Source of the DNA: Symbiodinium microadriaticum
Lineage: Eukaryota > Sar > Dinophyceae > Suessiales > Symbiodiniaceae
NCBI GenBank assembly: GCA_001939145.1
Contig: LSRX01000081.1
Coordinates: forward strand, 1 to 64,000
Length of the DNA stretch: 64,000 nucleotides
Direction of reading: 5' to 3'
Part shown: positions 61,301-64,000 of the stretch, one piece after another
Layout of the letters: each line of letters begins with the position of its first letter
How positions within the stretch are numbered: position 1 is the stretch's first letter
Program-made: the position numbers and the translations under genes
The notes under the pieces: generated by a model
What the model saw: only the letters and a program-made list of their open reading frames with translations
The model's database searches: none
Told to the model about the DNA's origin: nothing

Positions 61301-64000
61301 GATCCCGTGGAGTTTGCCATCGCCGCCATCGGATCCCTCCCCAAGGCAACCTCACCGGAGTGACTTTTCGTGCTGAGGTTCATGGGCAGTCTGTTCTTGG
61401 TTTGCCCGAGTGTCTTCCGCCCCTCGAGAAAGCAGCTGACTTGCGCCATGGGCCCTACGCAAGGCCCTCAGGCCCTCAGTGGGTCGCCAGGTGACTTTGG
61501 ACACCACGGAGTTGGACTTCGACCGCATTCTCGTCAAGCAGCGCATGTCCAACGGCATAAAGGTGGGGGAAAAGGGGCCGGGGGGATCTGCCGGGTGTTT
61601 GAAACAAGCCTCTGTTTTTTCGGGTTTTGAGGTGGCCAACGTCTCCGCCGTGCCCGTGAAGTGGCGCTTGGAGGCGACACCCCAGAGCCAGAGAGGGAGA
61701 TGGCCTAAGGGGAGGTCTTACTTTCAGGCTTTCGGGGCATCGGGGAGTGTCGAGGCGGCCAACGCCGTCCCTGAAGCCTTCGAGATCGAGCCCATGGAGG
61801 GCTGGGGCCTTGGCTTCTGCTCCCATTGTATGACGCACGATGACGCCTTCGTCGTTCCCAGGAATCCTTGCGGTTGCAGAGGAGAAGCACGTGGTGGTGG
61901 TTTTCCGGTCTGATACCGCGTGCTCGCACAAGTTCGGCCTCTCCCTGCAGATCTCAGACACGGAAGGTCTGCGAAAATTTGAGAACGCAGCTGAGATCCA
62001 GGTAATGGCAGAGGCCTTCGTCGTGGACGTGGTGCCAGAATTTCCCAACAATGGTGTGGGTCTGGACTTCGGAGATGTGCGAGTTGGAGCAACTGTGGAG
62101 CAGACTTTCAATGTGGCGAACAACGGCAAGTACCCCGTAAACTTTGATATTAAGATCCGGCGCAGAGCCATCCAAGACATAATGAAGATTGACTATGGCA
62201 CTCCTCCGGAGGATTGCGGGTGTTTACGGTGTTCGGAGTGCCATATCTGAACGGAAACCTGATACATGTAGATGCTGATGGCAGTCCTGTCTCTGAAGAA
62301 ACCCAGCGCGTGCGAGGAGGGCAAGTTCCCAGAGCTGCAGCCCGGACAGAAACAAGCCATCAAGGCCCTGCCACCGTGACGTTTGCCTGCGCCAGTGTCT
62401 CTTCTCGCGAGGTGTCGGTGGTCGCACCGGTAGCAATGCAGTGCCCGGAGCCGAAGCGATTTGCCCGGACGGGCAAAAACGAGGAGAACATTGCTTCCTG
62501 CGAAGCCTCCAGAGTCAAGAATACCTCGGGAGTATCGCAGGAGCTGGAATTGTTGGTCTACGAAGCCAAGACAGGCACGGTTTTTCTTGTATCCACAATG
62601 GCTCAAAAGGGTTCTTGGACAGGTGAGCGTGTGCAACTGGAGACACCTCTCATCCCGCTGACCCTGCGGGCAGTCGCTTGGCAGAGCTGCGAACGGCAGG
62701 TTGCAGACGGGAGAAGTTCCGGGATCCGTCAGGTGCACAACTCCTTCAACCTCGCGCCACCTCGAGGTTTGAGCTTCGGTCCTGTGAAGTGCTCCGGACG
62801 CAGACGCCGTATGCGACAGCATGTCAAAAGGCTTGTTGGCAGCCCTGGAAGCGCTTGCCCCCCAGGATCGGGGAATCGAACACCCGGGAGTTTGAGATCT
62901 ACAATGACGGCCCCTTCAAGCTCCTCTCTAAAATTAGGGCAGCAGGAAGATCTTGCAGCGAGTCTTCAGTTCAAAAGCCTGCCCAAAATCCCCGAGATTC
63001 GATTGGTTCATCTTTGATGCCACGAACATGAAGATTGGCACAGAGGACATGAAGAAACCGGCTGCAGACCCAGACGATGAGATCCAATCGATGTAGCGAT
63101 AGGGACCCAGCCCCTGTCAACCCAGGAGAAGGGGGAGCTTTTGGTGGGCGACTTCAAGATCGTCCCCGCAGAAGGCCGAAGACGTTTTCATGGACCGATT
63201 GCTTGTACTACGCATTGTAATTGTTCTTGTTTGTTATTGTTATTACTACTAAGTTACTAAGCTTACTATTGCAGTCAGCGTACTCTGTGTTTTTTTGTGG
63301 CATTGTTGGCATAACGCCAGCCGGTCCAGTGAGCGGAGGTTCCTTGGCTCCTCAAGACAAAGTGAAGATCGTGGGGACCTTCACGGCGACGGAGCCAAAG
63401 TTCTGCAGCACAGCTGAAAAAGATCATGTCAAGAGATGCCTCAGCAACAAAAGCTGGAGACGGTAGGTGAGCACAAGATCGGCATCCACGTGGATGGCCT
63501 GCCAGATGACTCCCGGTCAGGAGGAGGAGCTGCATGATGCCGTCTTCATGATGAGTAGCCCTCAGCTCTGGCTACTAGCAGTGCTCGTGTCATCCCTTAC
63601 TACCCGGAGGCAGTCGGGATGATGCCTTTGCTGGCGACGCCCGAGACGCAGCTTGACTGTTTCCGTAGCTTAGGAGTGCAGAGGGCAGAACCGAGGCTGG
63701 TGACAAGGGCTTCCGGGAATACATCCTGACGGCCCAGAGTTGCACGCCAGGCCGCGGAATTCAGAGCGTTTCTTCATCCTAAGTTCCAGCCCTTTGCAGG
63801 CATCGACACGGAGAACATGCAGTCCATGTTCGAGGAGCAGTTCGTGGCACCCACGCTGGAAGATGCCATCGTGCCTTGCTGGCATCTCTGTGCCAGATTC
63901 TCGTACTCGAATGGCTCGAAGCTGCAAGCAGCAAAGGCGACTGCGGGACGCGTGGACATCCGCGCCTTCGACGAGGAGGCCCGCTACTTCTCCTTCGGCC
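28046..64000 (+). CDS. HYDIN: HYDIN homologue (axonemal central-pair protein), many exons, 3' end beyond window
   Basis: HYDIN is a giant ASH/MSP-domain protein of the C2b projection of the axonemal central pair and is needed for flagellar beating. About 90 short exons in this span translate, in order, into segments matching vertebrate HYDIN from its N-terminal region to roughly two thirds of its length. Diagnostic matches include RERFIVPIRATG, VSPTFHFDLDRISFG, QIFDILPIMGVLEP, GPPLTGKS, VVFDGAD, EPPIPPPSF and LDFDRILVKQRMS. Introns of 59-65 bp are common between neighbouring exons, but several are 1-4 kb and carry repeats or nested genes. GT, GC and perhaps GA donors are used, and most acceptors read AG|G. 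No frame-destroying lesion was seen in well-matched exons. Individual exon groups are listed below; splice sites marked ~ are approximate. Confidence 0.92.
28886..30085 (+). other. HYDIN intron with G/C homopolymer runs
   Basis: A 1.2-kb intron. It holds a C-rich tract at 28951-28976, G-runs at 29201-29212 and several between 29255 and 29325, and an unknown base inside a G-run at 30024. At 28989-29060 two imperfect copies of CGTGAGxGTTGT-type sequence occur in tandem. ORFs here are not protein-like. Confidence 0.6.
30086..31438 (+). CDS. HYDIN: HYDIN exon group 2
   Basis: Exons 30086-~30127 (VDVVFRPDKAEQYE), 30186-~30240 (LYGDGIEAYMALKG), 30490-30522 (ANQLQMEDTFI), 30609-30704 (ALSTQKTIVIHNNSEI ... 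DFSWRAFPSIQ), 30769-30815 (EIGQKLKLQAREKG), 30892-~30935, 30996-~31066 (acidic EDSDEESQLSESSDEY), 31234-~31272, 31337-31438 (MFFYDEIFAVEPLSGRIW). The last exon closely follows the vertebrate segment FxVEPLxGxxWPxS. The acidic stretch takes the place of an acidic loop also present in vertebrates. The exons near 30892 and 31234 are the least certain. Confidence 0.85.
31690..32535 (+). CDS. HYDIN: HYDIN exon group 3
   Basis: Exons 31690-~31764 (YCSIVGRAERLPLLLKG), 31850-31935 (GIGPKAAFSYDELDVGDIF), 32001-32030 (VNLINQGDIA, GC donor), 32088-~32110 (DVEFRLV), 32196-~32268 (PFGSKFAFTPSDGRLEVGG), ~32423-32535 (LLGEFQETFYWELV). This is a full ASH repeat in the vertebrate order GxGxGPK ... LLDIGxVF ... 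NKG ... FxFSPKEGxIEP ... LGxFEEEF. A short TTTAGGG stutter lies in the intron at 32290-32306. Confidence 0.88.
32999..33746 (+). CDS. HYDIN: HYDIN exon group 4
   Basis: Exons 32999-33100 (VSPTFHFDLDRISFGVVSYG, then TLTNTSE), 33378-~33419 (VPMRFALRIPGDG), 33543-~33630 (FDVIPPKGTLLPNCSQKI), 33688-33746 (SYDLCLVVDLDGVGQ). These match the vertebrate stretch GPTFHFxVPALHFGDVSFG through LRIPGDG to LALVVDVxGIG. The first exon ends in front of GCTCCC, a GC donor. Confidence 0.9.
34543..35532 (+). CDS. HYDIN: HYDIN exon group 5
   Basis: Exons 34543-34621 (IPIQARCAVPQVALEPSEHL), 35245-~35313 (VLNNTSALPAKFQIMPQD), about 35482-35532 (FEPDQSFGSVPPASSHA). They match the vertebrate order ITARCVVPALHL, then LANQDDLPxxYEVQPQ, then SPTPSGVISPSS. 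A segment for the LKYPYEKT strand between the first two was not found. Confidence 0.82.
35663..36985 (+). CDS. HYDIN: HYDIN exon group 6
   Basis: Exons 35663-~35743 (SQVIGTLQIPITIRILG), ~35830-35958 (GPIVNIEPSVVDWGNSHCL ... SNNSVIPA, GC donor), 36326-~36430 (RNSLWTLSPKAMELQPHES), 36578-~36660 (VIVHESNDVAVTVRAKGIG), 36740-36855 (LELIDFGTQYTTQT ... ENRGRQPRKLVW), 36923-~36985 (Lys-rich EETKKKDRKTPTKDKPA). The vertebrate counterparts are GPVIYVHPNQVDFGN, SLWTIEPNEG, VQASGTGS and INKGRRxQQLFW, followed by a Lys-rich linker that is also present here. Confidence 0.88.
37416..38837 (+). CDS. Intronless two-helix membrane protein nested in a HYDIN intron, 473 aa
   Basis: A single ORF with coding-like composition; the frame is open from 37014 but the first sensible ATG is 37416. 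The N-terminal 110 residues are Pro/Ser/Arg-rich. TM helix 1 is about 118-140 (VCLVVCFVAGYVALVAVLVS). A 45-residue loop has four Cys (CEKLCPLNTRCRMEEGEARC). TM helix 2 is about 182-205 (LILWIVVGLPSLICIPCLFQ), then a CCPKC patch. The 260-residue tail is acidic and carries six spaced short hydrophobic motifs: LNDLFAP, LDLLFAR, FSHLFHK, MSVLFAN, DFFAFAK, LLDLFHP. I recognise no family. It lies between HYDIN exons on the same strand and has no introns, which suggests a retrocopied gene or a long alternative exon. Confidence 0.65.
   Translation: MPKPPGRDWIDPVDDDTFDTLARPARPSQASPPRPSRPSRHSRRSNDSPKSQRVSERSLQPARAPADSYKDWRQAQEEAARAIRAVEPSKRKKTRFYSRLRVCLVVCFVAGYVALVAVLVSAILSERGELGETGSECEKLCPLNTRCRMEEGEARCVALPGSNLETMELILWIVVGLPSLICIPCLFQWLLRRCCPKCWEKMVKSRWGSAAYEAYQADTEALGAMLGKPQPAEAETSETSENPGAGEASPARSSKATKEAPSQGSSAEIGIEDGLNDLFAPLAKSRPPRASAAEEEELDLLFARKPKPKEEEVVPVRGPPKPPSTDLESAFSHLFHKRARLPKPQPKSAAVSTPGSALRSDFSAGMSVLFANVQSSKAKRSTWEADDPDPQSQSTVIEASRVHSEAPACGDFLDQDLGDPPDFFAFAKLVAGSVDAARSHLHESDAASDSGDSLGHLEPSDLLDLFHPPLDKG
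39089..40092 (+). CDS. HYDIN: HYDIN exon group 7
   Basis: Exons ~39089-39187 (DGKCAFRFVFNASSPKPGAL ... LVCTESR), 39408-39468 (NDRKGNAIYKTELRGNF), 39610-39660 (VLPLLELSATSVSFSASV), 39933-39982 (YLWERNCPLHPLSEPL, GC donor), 40066-40092 (VLKNISPLE, GC donor). These follow the vertebrate order LHPxSMELYPGQ ... KLVCHAIIG, AQKGKSLV, CEFVAPLIQLSTKQL, LKPDYQPL, AIKNISTLP. A poly-C run (39289-39301) lies in the first intron. The left edge of the first exon is uncertain. Confidence 0.85.
40270..41358 (+). CDS. Possible organelle-targeted mTERF-like gene nested in a HYDIN intron
   Basis: The ATG at 40270 opens a leader with a basic patch and a hydrophobic core (RRSWQLAALLLALCVRNGLA) followed by Pro-rich sequence, like dinoflagellate plastid or mitochondrial presequences. 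Later coding-like blocks on the same strand: EADFALDIFQRTFPRVN (about 40655), EHILIRRWEDMVDIFQSPEL (40772-40875), DEPSILRMPRRTARNALHLL (about 40930), KEAVFECPYLLTKNSKLMRA followed by TLPALINVLG (about 41062-41163), and LREVIAKYPQLTNLPVGDFY up to a TGA at 41356-41358. The pattern P-x-LL plus LxxxLxxLxxLLG is mTERF-like. Such proteins bind organelle nucleic acids. Exon joins are inferred; it could be another helical-repeat protein. Confidence 0.45.
41359..43792 (+). other. Rest of the HYDIN intron after the nested gene
   Basis: Contains a (CG)n tract at 41949-41967 and a GGT/GGC-rich stretch at about 42600-42655. An ATG at 41595 opens a short coding-like peptide (MGDMTAVMGSTEAAMAVAKE) that is followed by VLVAIFGNLEEAVSPP in another frame near 41899; it may be a further nested gene but is too fragmentary to call. 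Confidence 0.4.
43793..45195 (+). CDS. HYDIN: HYDIN exon group 8
   Basis: Exons 43793-~43840 (PFYVNIDTCYLRSGE), 43911-~43992 (VEFDPAYKVDRVCGTVKQKL), 44083-~44143 (DHPQRDHVNLVGEVIFPNL), 44893-44918 (NNKLDFGS), 45016-~45195 (VLNETSKQLTITMANPNALP then VNFQWSFVEE). The vertebrate order is LxIxFDPSYRND, HPQxDSLxLRGEVHYPNL, LDFGCILNDTE and TITNCSPLVVKFRWFF. The 44893 exon seems to end before GAAGCT, a possible GA donor. TTTAGGG stutters lie at 44787-44830 in the intron. Confidence 0.88.
45617..46556 (+). CDS. HYDIN: HYDIN exon group 9
   Basis: Exons 45617-45679 (DINQIFDILPIMGVLEPGHS, GC donor), 45745-~45822 (DVTFTYFGMKN ... CQTEGGP), 45915-46005 (YEVTLKGQASRLDFRLDKTE then LDFGEIPYTE), 46067-46105 (VQEREIVLANTGK, GC donor), 46157-~46260 (VAFQFNWN ... 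PVSGQINPGDKEML), 46482-46556 (IPDEVNEVALLEVAHFERQR). They match vertebrate VFDILPMFGVLPPNS, FTFYGH ... EVEGGPxYEIxLKGEAS, ITLTNMGKVGFEFKVL, PVSGFI and LPGVPEVF. An Ala/Pro-rich linker exon may lie at about 45404-45550. Confidence 0.9.
46557..47601 (+). other. HYDIN region with weakly supported linker exons
   Basis: Vertebrate HYDIN has a poorly conserved linker here. Candidate coding bits are QEHQTNKELALQRLRENGPP (about 46763-46825) and SPNDSAASLAEWQPEPQAPG (about 46940-46995). No splice sites could be fixed, so I do not call exons. Confidence 0.4.
47602..49492 (+). CDS. HYDIN: HYDIN exon group 10
   Basis: Exons 47602-47646 (YYECNFGHIVLGHS), 47708-47858 (VISVYNCFHENVSFNINKRL ... MKFSE), 47996-48062 (ELNWIIPVRGGPSYE), 48175-48286 (FVRPDLELSSDSIDFGHVVV), 48339-~48372 (LRNAKTVMASW), ~48431-48512 (MEFAYSLSPRSG), 48581-~48692 (VAPGESQLVTVSFTPTSSRS), 48766-48914 (STTFELGPVLPGTEDCMQEL then FLCNPTNYTIE), 48970-~49042 (VYSVDFDTKYQEEEFFLHVY), 49094-49217 (YENNSMEMPVRTPGAP, then an Arg/Gln-rich helix), 49307-49345 (ERRLKERALRLQE), 49431-~49492 (acidic). 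Each follows vertebrate HYDIN, ending in the charged helical stretch that precedes the NTPase-like segment. Confidence 0.92.
49493..52495 (+). other. 3.0-kb HYDIN intron with AT-rich islands
   Basis: Two strikingly AT-rich, low-complexity islands (about 49850-50190 and 51230-51720) are built of words such as TATGTT, ACATATTAC and TGTATTG, with TA runs at 51367-51390. GC-rich unique sequence lies between them. A mixed TG/TA microsatellite is at 52327-52395. No gene recognised; ORFs reflect repeat composition. Confidence 0.65.
52496..53990 (+). CDS. HYDIN: HYDIN exon group 11: acidic linker and P-loop NTPase-like segment
   Basis: Exons 52496-~52584 (AEAALAEVEAEPEEQDAEEV), 52645-~52681 (acidic), 52737-~52795 (DPADFPYRVLDEAGVKAQ), 52856-~52968 (DRLHVLLLGPPLTGKSSLAA, then ILSVDWVLVE), a short exon ending near 53535 (HRMQ), 53585-~53670 (LPDCNACVVFDGADSNYLTS), and a weak exon near 53915-53965 (PNDVREVYLGRR). 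The Walker A motif GPPLTGKS is at 52880-52903 and a Walker B-like VVFDGAD lies downstream. They correspond to HGTPLSGKS and VVFDGLD in vertebrate HYDIN, with the same LSxD segment between. Confidence 0.87.
54060..58020 (+). CDS. HYDIN: HYDIN exon group 12: coiled coil, linker and PPIPPP segment
   Basis: Coiled-coil-like sequence appears at about 54265-54420 (ESRVQQLEAEHESHALKSF, then EAQAGAEKAAADLEERLST), at 56671-56736 (AAEEANLREELVKMEEAVKQ, GC donor) and at 56857-~56930 (KHEDLEAQLQRSRDVLQQLQ). An Ala/Glu-rich linker may occupy parts of 57220-57560. Firm exons follow: 57661-57757 (EKRRDNRLQLFAWKETGPDF), 57813-57867 (PCIPKEPPIPPPSFAQ, GC donor) and 57938-~58020 (VQRPHLRLPRAAVERFSLIT). The vertebrate order is the same: long charged helix, acidic linker, GPPIPPPALF, then VxRPPL ... 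FVFVIPPSE. A stop after the helix at 54588 means part of 54.26-54.59 kb may be misassigned. Confidence 0.78.
55320..55500 (+). repeat. GAGTGAAGTACATC-type short tandem array
   Basis: Imperfect repeats of about 14-18 bases built from AGAGTGAAGTACAT and CGAGTCAAGTGCAT. Similar units recur after the 74-bp array at 56150-56345. Confidence 0.75.
55590..56113 (+). repeat. About seven tandem copies of a 74-bp repeat
   Basis: The unit runs from CCCTTTGCATGGATTGGCGT through GAACGCGAGGTAAAGTTGC to GCGCAA. Copies begin near 55596, 55670, 55742, 55815, 55886 (partial), 55954 and 56036; the later ones are lengthened by GGGTTCCCGCAG insertions. All frames on both strands stay partly open, giving repeated peptides that are not real proteins. 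It lies in a HYDIN intron. Confidence 0.85.
56130..56592. repeat. ACATAGAGTCAAGT arrays that switch strand
   Basis: From 56150 to about 56345 the units read ACATAGAGTCAAGTACAT. From about 56350 to 56585 they read the reverse complement,CTATGCACTTGACTCTATG. The two halves form a long imperfect inverted repeat. Confidence 0.75.
58333..62197 (+). CDS. HYDIN: HYDIN exon group 13: second series of ASH repeats
   Basis: Exons 58333-~58404 (RWLIEPHGKVRLLLKFFSEE), 59604-59649 (DIGTYQAALCFEVVG), 59841-~59913 (SSDPRNVFTRRAKMKP), 59995-~60041 (VFEFGPLLIGRS), 60287-60328 (HVENFRITNNSLFK), 60503-~60597 (ADVAFALASASAPPAEDP), 61074-61154 (YPFLVEPSELELEVGETREL), 61247-~61330 (GTYTDTIIAKITDNPDPVEF), 61491-61562 (LDTTELDFDRILVKQRMS), 61632-61673 (VANVSAVPVKWRLE), 61728-61800 (GSVEAANAVPEAFEIEPMEG), 61862-~62197 (336 bp, the longest exon; NNGVGLDFGDVRVGATVEQT). 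The series tracks vertebrate FRWIVPANGEV, YYFGPLLCGKS, LHFDRLLLHRQ and LDFGIVRV closely. Confidence 0.92.
58405..59603 (+). other. 1.2-kb HYDIN intron
   Basis: No gene or strong repeat recognised. Two short stretches around 59075-59180 and 59195-59290 share CTGACGAGxCTCTGxTCTGCTTGATGCCGC and ACTCCTC/GTGTCCTCCAAAC words, suggesting a decayed local duplication of about 115 bp. Confidence 0.5.
62317..64000 (+). CDS. HYDIN: HYDIN exon group 14, continuing past the window
   Basis: Exons 62317-62364 (EGKFPELQPGQKQAIK, GC donor), 62623-62672 (ERVQLETPLIPLTLRA), 62733-62788 (VHNSFNLAPPRGLSFGPV), 62866-~62930 (GESNTREFEIYNDGPFKLLS), ~62996-63095 (RFDWFIFDATNMKIGTEDMK), 63126-63174 (ELLVGDFKIVPAEG), 63339-~63420 (LAPQDKVKIVGTFTATEPKF), 63467-~63511 (EHKIGIHVDGLPDD), ~63707-63750 (YILTAQSCTP), 63800-63870 (IDTENMQSMFEEQFVAPTLE), 63937-64000 (VDIRAFDEEARYFSFG). 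The vertebrate order is INFGALICG, TFTIENQGVTDFKF, FTVYPGFGSIP, IDISGRD and YTLLAEACLP. The final exon runs off the end. Confidence 0.9.

Noticed and set aside
61476-62180. Minus-strand 234-aa ORF
   Set aside because: Antisense shadow of several strong HYDIN exons.

Overview
The window looks like nuclear DNA of a dinoflagellate, most likely a Symbiodiniaceae-type alga. The evidence is: very many short exons whose introns often start with GC (some perhaps GA) instead of GT and end AG|G; all recognised genes on the + strand; degenerate TTTAGGG/CCCTAAA telomere-type repeats; several decayed copies of retroelements of the kind seen in Symbiodiniaceae; and a gene for a motile-cilium protein. There is a 935-base assembly gap (13224-14158) and two single unknown bases (17089, 30024). 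I recognised no tRNA, rRNA, CRISPR array or prokaryotic operon.

Layout. 1-4.2 kb: a retroelement with a reverse transcriptase, four zinc fingers and a C-terminal ubiquitin-specific-protease-like domain; a second open frame overlaps its middle and ends in an ATGA stop/start overlap. 4.2-5.1 kb: CTG/CTC-rich microsatellite, then a telomere-like CCCTAAA array that flips orientation at a hairpin. 6.7-8.8 kb: an intronless, probably secreted or ER-directed carbamoyltransferase of the NodU/CmcH/TobZ family. 8.8-23 kb: mostly noncoding, with four decayed pieces of a second retroelement family and the gap. About 23.4-25.4 kb: an unrecognised multi-exon gene candidate with an N-terminal hydrophobic leader and hydrophobic C-terminal exons. 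25.4-28 kb: noncoding, with paired GA repeats.

From about 28.0 kb to the end of the window runs one very large gene, the dinoflagellate homologue of HYDIN, the central-pair protein of motile cilia and flagella. I traced about 90 exons, mostly 30-150 bp, whose translations follow the vertebrate HYDIN protein in order: ASH/MSP-type beta-sandwich repeats, then a P-loop NTPase-like segment (52.9-53.7 kb), a coiled-coil and acidic linker region (54-57.7 kb), then more ASH repeats. The gene is not finished at base 64000. The comparison was made from memory of the HYDIN family, so exon calls are motif-based and some splice sites are approximate (marked ~).

Inside HYDIN introns, on the same strand, sit an intronless 473-residue two-helix membrane protein (37416-38837) and a probable multi-exon organelle-targeted mTERF-like gene (about 40270-41358). 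HYDIN introns also hold large low-complexity blocks: AT-rich islands (49.8-51.7 kb), a ~74-bp tandem repeat (55.6-56.1 kb) flanked by GAGTCAAGTACAT-type arrays that switch strand near 56.35 kb, and scattered TTTAGGG stutters.
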